From positions 1-6,153 of the forward strand of contig CAZEQD010000085.1 in assembly GCA_964514305.1 (NCBI GenBank): 6,153 nt of DNA. Reading direction: 5' to 3'. This stretch comes from CAZEQD01 sp964514305 (GTDB lineage Bacteria > Acidobacteriota > Aminicenantia > Aminicenantales > Aminicenantaceae). The position numbers and the translations under genes were made by a program. Of the stretch, positions 1 through 5,552 are shown one piece after another. The notes under the pieces are model-generated. The model had not been told where the DNA came from. It made no database searches and was given only the letters and a program-made list of their open reading frames with translations. Numbering within the stretch: position 1 is the first letter of the stretch; every line of letters begins with the position of its first letter.

Positions 1-76
1 TAATTCTATTTAATTTGATAAGTGGAGTATTTCCCACTTGCTCCAAAATTCCATTAATAAAATTATTTTTAGACAT
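1..76 (-). CDS. cysK: Cysteine synthase (O-acetylserine sulfhydrylase family), N-terminal fragment cut by the window edge
   Basis: Reading the minus strand from ATG at 76-74 gives 25 codons and then the window ends. Residues 10-25 read ILEQVGNTPLIKLNRI, the characteristic N-terminus of the PLP-dependent cysteine synthase / cystathionine beta-synthase family (usual form I-G-N-T-P-L-V-x-L). The family makes L-cysteine from O-acetylserine (or O-phosphoserine) and sulfide in the cytoplasm. The PLP lysine and the rest of the roughly 300-residue enzyme lie outside the window. The start is supported by an in-frame TAA at 82-80, two codons upstream. The ribosome binding site is weak (only GGA near 87-89). 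A good promoter lies 33 bp upstream. The gene is divergent from mnmA. CysM or a cystathionine beta-synthase-like member cannot be excluded from 25 residues. Confidence 0.85.
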   Translation of the reverse strand, partial: MSKNNFINGILEQVGNTPLIKLNRI

Positions 77-108
77 TTTTTACAGTATCCAGTTTCATAA
101 ATGTCTAC

Positions 109-136
109 CTTATAACAGATAAAAATTTTTTGTCAA
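109..136 (-). promoter_or_regulatory. Sigma70-type promoter reading towards cysK
   Basis: On the minus strand a perfect TTGACA (136-131) is followed by a 16-bp spacer and TATAAG (114-109). The -10 is preceded by TGT, giving an extended -10 (TGn). The predicted start of transcription is near 102, leaving a leader of about 25 nt before the cysK ATG. This is the best promoter match in the window. Its -35 box overlaps that of the opposing mnmA promoter. Confidence 0.6.
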
Positions 137-158
137 AAGGAAAATAAAAAAATGTTAT
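130..158 (+). promoter_or_regulatory. Candidate sigma70-type promoter for mnmA
   Basis: TTGTCA (130-135, five of six consensus bases) is followed by a 17-bp spacer and TGTTAT (153-158, four of six). The predicted start is near 165, just ahead of the duplicated ribosome binding site. TATGCT at 156-161 is an alternative -10 with a poor 20-bp spacing. It is weaker than the opposing cysK promoter and shares five of its six -35 positions with it, so the two are unlikely to be occupied together. Confidence 0.4.
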
Positions 159-165
159 GCTATTA

Positions 166-197
166 AGGTAGAGAATGAATAGGTAGAGAATGAATAG
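166..197 (+). repeat. Perfect 15-bp tandem duplication of the mnmA translation start region
   Basis: AGGTAGAGAATGAAT occurs at 166-180 and again at 181-195, and the period-15 match continues through 197. Each copy holds an AGG-containing ribosome binding site and an ATG (175 and 190) with the same spacing. Because 15 is a multiple of three, both ATGs are in the same frame. Only the second leads into the mnmA coding sequence. Confidence 0.9.
175..186 (+). other. Three-codon upstream ORF (M-N-R-stop) in the mnmA leader
   Basis: The first copy of the tandem duplication starts ATG AAT AGG and then hits TAG at 184-186. The stop overlaps the ribosome binding site of the second copy, and the mnmA ATG follows three bases later, in the same frame. 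It has the same ribosome binding site sequence as mnmA itself, although that first site would lie at the very 5' end of the predicted transcript. Whether it is translated cannot be told from sequence; a neutral by-product of the duplication is the simplest explanation. Confidence 0.4.
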
Positions 198-1284
198 AAA
201 AAGAGTAATGGTGGCCATGAGTGGGGGAGTAGACTCTTCGGTGGCGGCTGCCCTTCTTAAAGAAAAGGGCTATGAGGTAGTCGGTGTAACCATGAAACTT
301 TTCGATCTCCCTCCTGAATACTGTCACTTAGAGAATTTAAGAAGATGCTGCGGCTGGAGAGCGGCAGAAGATGCTAACCGGGTAGCTACCTTTTTGGGAA
401 TTCAACACTTTGTAGTCGATTTAAGAAAAGAATTTGAAGAGAAAGTCATTTCAGATTTTTGCCAGGAATATGCCAGAGGCCGAACTCCCAATCCCTGTAT
501 TAGATGCAATAAGTATCTTAAATTTAATACACTAATGGCCAGGGCAGAAAAGCTAGGAGCAGATTATCTGGTGACCGGACATCATGCTCGTATTGAATAT
601 GATGCTAAGAAAAAGCGCTATCTGCTTAAAAAAGGTGTAGATAAAGAAAAGGATCAATCCTATTTTATCTATCTGCTAAATCAGGCTCACCTGAGGCGGA
701 TTTTGATGCCTATTGGCCATCTGACTAAAGAGGAAGTAAGAGAGATAGCGAGAAAGAAAGGCTTGCCGGTGACTGAACGAGTAGAAAGTCAAGAGATATG
801 TTTTATTCCTGACAATGACTATCCAGGCTTTCTCCGCCAGCGAATTCCTGAAGCCTTTAAGCCAGGCCCTATTGTTGGCTTTGACCATAAAATTCTGGGG
901 AAGCATAAAGGAATTGCTTATTTCACTATCGGCCAGCGCCGGGGACTGGGGATAGCAGCTTCTCATCCTCTTTATGTCCTGGAAATAAGAGCTGAGAAAA
1001 ATGAGATTGTTGTCGGCCAAAATGAGAATCTTTATAAAAAAAAGTTTATAGCTTCAAAGATTCATTTAACTTCTCTTGAAAAGATAGATGGTCCTTTCTC
1101 CCTAAAAGCCAAAATTAGATATAAGCATCGCGAAGCTGATTCCAGAGTTGTTCCTTTGGGTTCTGGAAAAATGGAGGTGGAGTTTAAGAAAGCCCAGAGA
1201 GCCATAACCCCCGGTCAATCAGTTGTTTTTTATGAAGGACAAATAGTGGTTGGCGGTGGGCTCATTGAGCGAGTCTTGAGCTGA
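190..1284 (+). CDS. mnmA: tRNA-specific 2-thiouridylase MnmA
   Basis: MnmA adenylates U34 of the tRNAs for Lys, Glu and Gln and replaces its 2-oxygen by sulfur, helping decode AAA/GAA/CAA codons. The 364 residues match the family length. An N-terminal PP-loop ATPase domain carries S-G-G-V-D-S-S at 11-17. The active-site loop reads NPCIRCN at 102-107, and the second conserved cysteine is C204 in ESQEICFIPD. T-x-G-Q-R-R-G at 246-252 marks the central domain, and a beta-barrel follows to the end. Relative to E. coli MnmA (from memory), C106 and C204 match the two catalytic cysteines, while C103 replaces an aspartate, giving a C-x-x-C type enzyme that could hold an iron-sulfur cluster. C53-C54 sit in a CCGWRAAEDA segment where relatives usually have CCS. 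The start at 190 follows a duplicated AGGTAG ribosome binding site. It is divergent from cysK and convergent with the next gene. Confidence 0.97.
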   Translation: MNRKRVMVAMSGGVDSSVAAALLKEKGYEVVGVTMKLFDLPPEYCHLENLRRCCGWRAAEDANRVATFLGIQHFVVDLRKEFEEKVISDFCQEYARGRTPNPCIRCNKYLKFNTLMARAEKLGADYLVTGHHARIEYDAKKKRYLLKKGVDKEKDQSYFIYLLNQAHLRRILMPIGHLTKEEVREIARKKGLPVTERVESQEICFIPDNDYPGFLRQRIPEAFKPGPIVGFDHKILGKHKGIAYFTIGQRRGLGIAASHPLYVLEIRAEKNEIVVGQNENLYKKKFIASKIHLTSLEKIDGPFSLKAKIRYKHREADSRVVPLGSGKMEVEFKKAQRAITPGQSVVFYEGQIVVGGGLIERVLS

Positions 1285-1406
1285 ATAAGGTATGGAGACA
1301 AAAGGTTTAATAACAGCTTCAGGAATTTTTGTTTTGGCTATTTCCCAATCTACTTAGAGAATCTTTTCTTCTAGAGAATGTCGTTTAGTATTTAGAGCAT
1401 TTTTCT
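1285..1406. other. Convergent intergenic spacer, no clear terminator
   Basis: The 122 bp between the mnmA stop and the stop of the opposing gene are AT-rich. I searched both strands for a GC-rich hairpin followed by a T run and found none. An 8-bp direct repeat TAGAGAAT occurs at 1355-1362 and 1372-1379. A 21-codon plus-strand ORF from 1292 has its AAGG only one base before the ATG and no recognisable product, so it is not called. Confidence 0.5.
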
Positions 1407-3881
1407 TCAATCTTTTTTTAAAAGCCAGCGATCTTCCACTTTTTTAAGCCAAAAAGTTACGGTTTTGTGGCCGGTTACTTCTACTTTTTCTTCAATTATC
1501 TGCGAACCGATTTTGAAGTGCAGCCAATAATTTCCCTGGCGAAGGCGAATGGCTTCTCCGCCTACCAAGCTTAGAGCGACAACTTCTTTCTGGTTGTTTA
1601 ATATTTCAAAAGGCATTTGTAGAGTCTGCTGGAGGGAAGAAACTAATTCTTTAGTATTTCCAGCATCAAGATAGAGCCCTCCTGCTTCTTTAGCGATGGA
1701 TNNNNNNNNNNNNNNNNNNNNNNNNNNNNNNNNNNNNNNNNNNNNNNNNNNNNNNNNNNNNNNNNNNNNNNNNNNNNNNNNNNNNNNNNNNNNNNNNNNN
1801 NTGTCTTGCAGGGGAAAACGGTGCCCGTAAACTCGAAGGCCGACATTGATATCTTGGGGAAGACTGGTAATTATTTGCTGGAGGGTTTTCTTAGCAATGG
1901 AAATTTTGCTTTCCCCACTTATTTGACCCCACATAGAATTTGAAGCATCCAGAACGAGCTCTATATTCTTAAGAATCTTGGAGGCAGCTCTGCCTTCTTG
2001 TCTGACCTGGATGTAGCCCCAGGCTGGCATTTCTTTTCTCATGTAGATGGGTACATGCCCACAGCAGAGCTCGAGCATCAAGGCTCCCAAGGCAGTAGTG
2101 TAATAAGGCATATCTTCCTCATCTTGGCTGCTCTGCCAGCTGCCATTATCGCTCTGATGATCAACCAAGAGCCGGCACATCCATGATTTCCACAGTTTCC
2201 AATCTGCCCCACCCTCATCAAGCATGACTCTGGTGCCGTAGTACCAGTAATAAAATGGATAGCCATCCCCTGGGTCTTCATAAATCCAGGTAGGTGGATT
2301 GTCGAACATATAACGGATAGCGCTTTTAACTCGTGGATCTTGGGAGTCTCCCAAAAGTTTGAGACACAGAGCTCCTACTCCGGCCCGAACACAGCCCTCG
2401 TCTCCTCCTCCTGGTTCATAAGTAAAATATTTTTCTTCATCGTCATAGCAGCTGTGAAGGAATTTAACTGAAGCTGTTTTTGACCATTCAGGGATTTCAA
2501 AGCCAGCCATTTGAGCTGCCTTTAAGGCCAAAATCTGCCAGCCACTTACAGAAATATCGCTATCTGTACTGTCTGGATCGTATCGCCATCCCCCATAATT
2601 AGGAGAAGAGGAATCGACCGGCCCTCCCAAAGTTTTAGGCTTATGCTCAGTATTTTGAGTGCGGAGAAGTAACTGCACCGCTTCATTGACCATAGGCTCT
2701 AAATCCCACTTGTTGAGGGCAGCCATGGCTTCGACTAAGGCCAGGGTAGCTATTCCATGTTCATACATTAGCTCGCTATCTCCAATTAATCCGCCCCAGT
2801 AATCTTTTTCTTCCTGCTTCTCGTAATCAGAACTTGGATGATATTTACTTTTCAGAAATTGAATGGCTCGGACTATGTTGGTTGTATAATCCTTTCCAGC
2901 GCACTCTCCTCCTACTAAAGCCATTAAACAAAGACCGGCTACTCCTGCATTTTTTTCATATTTTCCACCCCAGCAGCCATCATCGGTTTGTTCGGCTGCT
3001 AAATAGTCAAGAGCCTTCTCCAGAGCTTGTTTTACTTCCTGGGGTGTAGCTGGAGGCGGTGGCTTTTGGCCTAGGTGAAGCTCATAAGGGGTATCAGGAT
3101 TTATCCCCCAAGTTTCAACCTTCAAATAGTATTTCCCGGGGGGAACCCTCATGCGGACAATAATTTCTCCTTTTCCTTCTTCTTCTTCGATATCAATTAC
3201 TTTGAGTTCTTTTTCCTCTTCGTTTAAAAGGGTAAGAGACTGGTTGATGTTATCAATTCCTGAAGTTCTTATGATTAGGATATCCTTTTCCGGTTCAGGC
3301 ACAGAAAAGCTGTACCAATCTTCATCATTATCTGGTTGAGCATAACCTTTAATTGTCTGTCCTAGTTTTACGGGATTACCCAGTTCAGTATCATAATTAG
3401 GTTCAAATTCTTGGGAATTATCCCAGGAACCAAGGATCTTAACCTCAAGGGTGTAAGGAATATGGCTAATGTTTTTTCCCCAGCCTTCTATCTTGATCAA
3501 ATAAGTTGGAGGGGTCACTCCAACATTGGTTAATATTTCGCCTTGACCTTCATCACCAAAATCGGATCTTAGAATTTCATTTCCGCTGCTGTCGCACCAT
3601 GAAAGCTTGCTTTCAAAACCGCTCACTCCGCTCAGAGTAAGCCGAAGGATAAATTTTCCTTCCTTGGAAAAATCCAGCCGATACCAGTCTCTATCTTCTT
3701 TTTTCTGAAAAAAGCCCTGTATCGTCTGGTTGAGTTGGATTGGCTGAGCCTGTTCCGGATCATCATTGGGTTCTTTTTCTGCTTGTTGGAAAGCATAAAG
3801 ATCAGGATTGAGGAAAAGCAAAACAGCCAAAAATGAACTGATTGAGATGATTATTAAAATTTTTAAAAATGATCTTGTCAT
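1407..3881 (-). CDS. Secreted multidomain protein: two PPC-like domains, terpenoid-cyclase-like alpha toroid, von Willebrand factor A domain
   Basis: The protein has 824 codons as assembled, 34 of them undefined. Residues 1-30 form a signal peptide (R3, K7, hydrophobic core 8-24, likely cleavage after LYA at 28-30). Two PPC-like beta domains follow: about 37-150 (EPNDDPEQA, DWYRLDF) and 158-272 (EPNYDTELGNPV, DWYSFSV). Residues 281-615 resemble the prenyltransferase/squalene-cyclase alpha toroid, with DDGCWGG (300-306), GGWRYDPDSTDSD (430-442) then SGWQ, CVRAGVGALCL (497-507), NGSW (579-582) and YYTTALGALMLE (593-604). The DxDD motif of hopene cyclases is absent, so a catalytic cyclase is unlikely. 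A von Willebrand A domain starts near 639 with metal-site D-x-S-x-S at 645-649 and continues past the gap with IAKEAGGLYLDAG. A short beta tail ends the protein. Export and protein binding or surface sensing are inferred; the ligand is unknown. The start is fixed by AGGAGG seven bases upstream. Convergent with mnmA. Confidence 0.85.
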   Translation of the reverse strand: MTRSFLKILIIISISSFLAVLLFLNPDLYAFQQAEKEPNDDPEQAQPIQLNQTIQGFFQKKEDRDWYRLDFSKEGKFILRLTLSGVSGFESKLSWCDSSGNEILRSDFGDEGQGEILTNVGVTPPTYLIKIEGWGKNISHIPYTLEVKILGSWDNSQEFEPNYDTELGNPVKLGQTIKGYAQPDNDEDWYSFSVPEPEKDILIIRTSGIDNINQSLTLLNEEEKELKVIDIEEEEGKGEIIVRMRVPPGKYYLKVETWGINPDTPYELHLGQKPPPPATPQEVKQALEKALDYLAAEQTDDGCWGGKYEKNAGVAGLCLMALVGGECAGKDYTTNIVRAIQFLKSKYHPSSDYEKQEEKDYWGGLIGDSELMYEHGIATLALVEAMAALNKWDLEPMVNEAVQLLLRTQNTEHKPKTLGGPVDSSSPNYGGWRYDPDSTDSDISVSGWQILALKAAQMAGFEIPEWSKTASVKFLHSCYDDEEKYFTYEPGGGDEGCVRAGVGALCLKLLGDSQDPRVKSAIRYMFDNPPTWIYEDPGDGYPFYYWYYGTRVMLDEGGADWKLWKSWMCRLLVDHQSDNGSWQSSQDEEDMPYYTTALGALMLELCCGHVPIYMRKEMPAWGYIQVRQEGRAASKILKNIELVLDASNSMWGQISGESKISIAKKTLQQIITSLPQDINVGLRVYGHRFPLQDXXXXXXXXXXXXXXXXXXXXXXXXXXXXXXXXXXSIAKEAGGLYLDAGNTKELVSSLQQTLQMPFEILNNQKEVVALSLVGGEAIRLRQGNYWLHFKIGSQIIEEKVEVTGHKTVTFWLKKVEDRWLLKKD
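1702..1801. other. Assembly gap of exactly 100 N inside the von Willebrand A domain
   Basis: One hundred consecutive N is the customary placeholder for a gap of unknown length. It replaces residues 694-727 of the secreted protein. The two flanks encode matching halves of one domain, and stay in one frame through the placeholder, which has a one-in-three chance of happening without meaning. The remaining metal-site residues of the domain would be inside the gap. Confidence 0.95.
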
Positions 3882-4001
3882 TTAAAGACCTCCTTTTTCT
3901 ATGCTTTTATAATTATTTATCTCCAGTCTATATAAAGCTATTAGCATGGATACTTTCATTTTGATTTAAGGCTTGTCGTTTTCTGGCCAGTCTTTTTGTG
4001 A
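3882..4001 (-). promoter_or_regulatory. Upstream region and ribosome binding site of the secreted protein gene
   Basis: A full AGGAGG (3894-3889 on the minus strand) stands seven bases before the ATG at 3881 and fixes that start. The rest of the 120-bp spacer is AT-rich with several TATA-like stretches (for example TATAAA around 3911-3906), but none has a convincing -35 partner. CTGGCCAG at 3983-3990 is an 8-bp palindrome without a loop and is not a credible terminator for the preceding gene. Confidence 0.6.
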
Positions 4002-4295
4002 TTATTTCTTGCCGATGGCTTTAAGTTTGGAAACAATGCTGGCTTCTTTATCCAGGCGGTGATCTACTCTGAGGTCAATGTGAATTCTTTTGGCTCCCAT
4101 TTCCACCATTCGGTTGTGGGTTTTTTCTATAACTTTAAAAAGTGAGGCTAAATCTGGTGCCTCAATAGTTGTCGACATGCCACCGGTCTCATTCTTCAGG
4201 CCTGAATCTTCGATTATTTTGACCGCTTCTTTAACATATTTGCTAACAGATGAGCCTTCGCTGGTAGGAAAAATAGCAAACTCAGCAATAATCAT
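4002..4295 (-). CDS. MTH1187 family (DUF77) thiamine-binding protein
   Basis: This 97-residue cytoplasmic protein fits the MTH1187/YkoF-like small ferredoxin-fold family: a first strand IIAEFAIFP (2-10), then the SVSKYVKEAVKIIEDSG helix region (16-32), the G-G-M-S-T-T-I-E turn and strand (38-45), helix DLASLFKVIEKTH, and a last strand AKRIHIDLRVDHRLDK (68-83). Characterised members bind thiamine or are linked to thiamine metabolism, and thiM and thiL lie upstream on the same strand, which agrees. It has no catalytic motif; binding or buffering thiamine is the likely role but is inferred. AAGGGG (4308-4303) stands seven bases before the ATG. It is not tightly coupled to thiM: 412 bp with a decayed gene lie between, and a separate promoter is visible at 4362-4334. 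Confidence 0.85.
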   Translation of the reverse strand: MIIAEFAIFPTSEGSSVSKYVKEAVKIIEDSGLKNETGGMSTTIEAPDLASLFKVIEKTHNRMVEMGAKRIHIDLRVDHRLDKEASIVSKLKAIGKK

Positions 4296-4333
4296 CCTTC
4301 TTCCCCTTTCTTTTAATTAAAACTCAATTAGGC

Positions 4334-4362
4334 ATTCTATCATTTAAAAAATTTGCCATCAA
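4334..4362 (-). promoter_or_regulatory. Candidate sigma70-type promoter for the MTH1187-family gene
   Basis: On the minus strand TTGATG (4362-4357, four of six) is followed by a spacer of exactly 17 bp and TAGAAT (4339-4334, five of six). The predicted start near 4327 gives a leader of about 32 nt containing the AAGGGG ribosome binding site. It lies just past the end of the decayed gene fragment, which supports independent expression of the MTH1187 gene. Confidence 0.4.
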
Positions 4363-4371
4363 CAGTCTGGG

Positions 4372-4584
4372 CTAAAAAATGTTCATATTTTTTATCTCTG
4401 AATCAAGCAAGTTTGGTTCCGTGTTGCCAGCAGCCAGAAAACCAAAAGCGCCTGCATCGCTAATCTTAGAAACAAACTGACTGTCTGAAATCCAGCTCAT
4501 CGCTCCTGTAATTATAGGATACCGAATTGACAAAAATTCTTTTCTTTTCTCTGGAATAGGTACAGTTTATGATGGCTCCCTCCT
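4372..4584 (-). pseudogene. Remnant of a nitronate monooxygenase / FabK-type enoyl reductase gene
   Basis: The minus strand holds a 64-codon open stretch from 4566 to a TAG at 4374-4372. It encodes KEFLSIRYPIITGAMSWISD followed at once by SQFVSKISDAGAFGFLAAGN. That is the N-terminus of the FMN-dependent 2-nitropropane dioxygenase (nitronate monooxygenase) and FabK family, which usually reads Y-P-I-I-Q-G-A/G-M-x-W-x-x-D, then A-x-x-V-S-x-A-G-G-x-G. Family members have 300 or more residues, so nearly all of the barrel and the flavin site are missing. A perfect ribosome binding site AGGAGGG survives at 4584-4578, but no ATG follows at the proper distance (ATC at 4573), an in-frame TAA sits at 4569-4567, and the coding frame differs from that of the expected start. 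It is therefore a decayed 5' end rather than a working small gene. Whether the rest was deleted or lies elsewhere cannot be seen. Confidence 0.75.
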
Positions 4585-4707
4585 AAATCAAAAATTGAGA
4601 ACAAAATTGTACGCTATCTAAATATAAGTATAAGAGATTAATAATTTTTCCATTTAATTTTGCGGTTAAAGATTATTTGTGGGGTAAAATACACATCTAT
4701 TTTTGAA
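4585..4707. other. AT-rich spacer downstream of thiM
   Basis: No gene, RNA or terminator hairpin is visible in these 123 bp. I looked for the conserved CTGAGA and CCTGAT pieces of a TPP riboswitch and did not find them. TACAAT (about 4611-4606, minus strand) resembles a -10 box for the decayed gene downstream but has no good -35 partner. Confidence 0.5.
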
Positions 4708-5541
4708 TTAAGATGTTATTTCTTTATTAAATTGGGTTGAAATCTTGGCTCCTTCTTCCAGCTGTTTAGGGTTGATAGTATAAAGAGCATCGAGAAGAGC
4801 AACTTGAAAACTGCCAGGGGTTTGAGCTTTTTTGGCAGCTATTTCTCCAGCTAAACCAAAATAAGCTAAGCCCGTACTGGAAGCTTCAAGGGGATCAAAA
4901 TCTACAGCTAAAAAAGCTCCCATAATAACTGTAGCTGTACAGCCAGTGCCGGTAACATAGCCCATTAATTGGTGGCCGTTGGATACCCGATGAATGCGTT
5001 GACCGTCTGTCACTAAATCAACAGGACCGGTAATGACCAGAGTGGTCTTAAGTTCTTTGGCCAACTTAAGAGCCGTCCCGGTCGCTTCATCAACATTGTG
5101 GATAGAATCTACACCTTTGGTTACTGATTTCTGGCGAGCCAGGGAGAGAACTTCAGAGGCATTGCCCCGGATCACTGTTATCGATAATTCATTTAATAGC
5201 TTTTTGGCTGAAGAAGTCCGTAATTTGGTCGCTCCAGAACCTACCGGGTCCAAAATAATAGGGATTTTAAGCTCATTGGCTTTTTTGCCTGCTTTCAGCA
5301 TGGAGTCAATCCAGTAAGGGGAGAGAGTACCGATGTTGAGGACCAAAGCACTGGCCAGAGAAACCATTTCCTCTACTTCTTCTAGAGCGTGGGCCATAAC
5401 TGGTGAGGCTCCGCAGGCCAATAGAGCGTTAGCTGTATAATTCATTACCACAAAGTTAGTGATATTATGAATGAGTGGCTTTTTATGGCGAAGAGTATTC
5501 AGATTTTTGCCTGCTTTTTGGGCTAAATGAGCATCGAACAT
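4708..5541 (-). CDS. thiM: Hydroxyethylthiazole kinase ThiM
   Basis: ThiM phosphorylates 4-methyl-5-(2-hydroxyethyl)thiazole with ATP, salvaging the thiazole half of thiamine in the cytoplasm. From ATG at 5541 the protein has 277 residues, near the family norm. Family signatures run in order: HNITNFVVMNYTAN (25-38), CGASPVM (43-49), NIGTL (69-73), LDPVGSGAT (97-105), IRGNASEV (124-131), VITGPVDLVTDG (169-180) and the anion-hole motif GTGC with the catalytic cysteine at 201. An in-frame ATG at 5607 would add 22 residues inside thiL; it is rejected because AGGAGG stands five bases before 5541 and family proteins begin near MFDAHLAQ. The gap to thiL is 10 nt, so the two are cotranscribed. No ThiE (the usual partner that joins thiazole and pyrimidine) is in the window. 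Confidence 0.96.
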   Translation of the reverse strand: MFDAHLAQKAGKNLNTLRHKKPLIHNITNFVVMNYTANALLACGASPVMAHALEEVEEMVSLASALVLNIGTLSPYWIDSMLKAGKKANELKIPIILDPVGSGATKLRTSSAKKLLNELSITVIRGNASEVLSLARQKSVTKGVDSIHNVDEATGTALKLAKELKTTLVITGPVDLVTDGQRIHRVSNGHQLMGYVTGTGCTATVIMGAFLAVDFDPLEASSTGLAYFGLAGEIAAKKAQTPGSFQVALLDALYTINPKQLEEGAKISTQFNKEITS

Positions 5542-5546
5542 TCTTT

Positions 5547-5552
5547 CCTCCT
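5547..5552 (-). promoter_or_regulatory. Ribosome binding site that fixes the thiM start
   Basis: AGGAGG on the minus strand (5552-5547) lies five bases before ATG 5541. Its first base is the middle or last A of the thiL stop region (TAAGGAGG, stop at 5554-5552), so ribosomes finishing thiL end directly on the thiM start site. This suggests translational coupling and settles the choice of 5541 over 5607. Confidence 0.85.

Larger units (their letters stand above)
104..172. repeat. 9-bp perfect inverted repeat across the cysK-mnmA promoter region
   Basis: TCTACCTTA at 104-112 is the exact reverse complement of TAAGGTAGA at 164-172, with a 51-bp centre that contains both -35 boxes. The left arm overlaps the cysK -10 box; the right arm lies at the predicted mnmA transcription start and first ribosome binding site. 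It could be a pair of half-sites for a regulator, or only two similar AGG-containing sequences. No regulator is identified. Confidence 0.35.

Noticed and set aside
69..98. Nine-codon minus-strand ORF (from ATG 98) overlapping the cysK start
   Set aside because: AAGG lies upstream of it, but the predicted transcript starts near 102, which would exclude that site; the peptide contains no cysteine codon that would suggest a sulfur attenuator.
175..186. Autoregulation of mnmA through its mini-ORF codons
   Set aside because: The codons are AAT and AGG; the main MnmA target tRNAs read Lys, Glu and Gln codons, so the mini-ORF does not sense its own product directly.
1292..1357. 21-codon plus-strand ORF after mnmA
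   Set aside because: AAGG is only one base before the ATG, and there is no recognisable family beyond a vague hydrophobic stretch.
1643..1846. Minus-strand ORF spanning the N run in another frame
   Set aside because: It exists only because undefined bases contain no stops; the flanks code for the von Willebrand A domain in the other frame.
2436..2574. Squalene-hopene cyclase activity of the toroid (PDSTDSD segment, residues 436-442)
   Set aside because: It resembles an acidic motif but is not DxDD followed by T-A, and it sits in a GGW...SGWQ repeat typical of non-catalytic toroid proteins.
3983..3990. CTGGCCAG palindrome as a terminator of the MTH1187 gene
   Set aside because: There is no loop, the stem is short, and the following bases on the minus strand are A-rich rather than T-rich.
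4585..4707. TPP riboswitch near the thiamine genes
   Set aside because: The conserved CTGAGA and CCTGAT elements are absent, and the region is downstream of thiM rather than before the operon.
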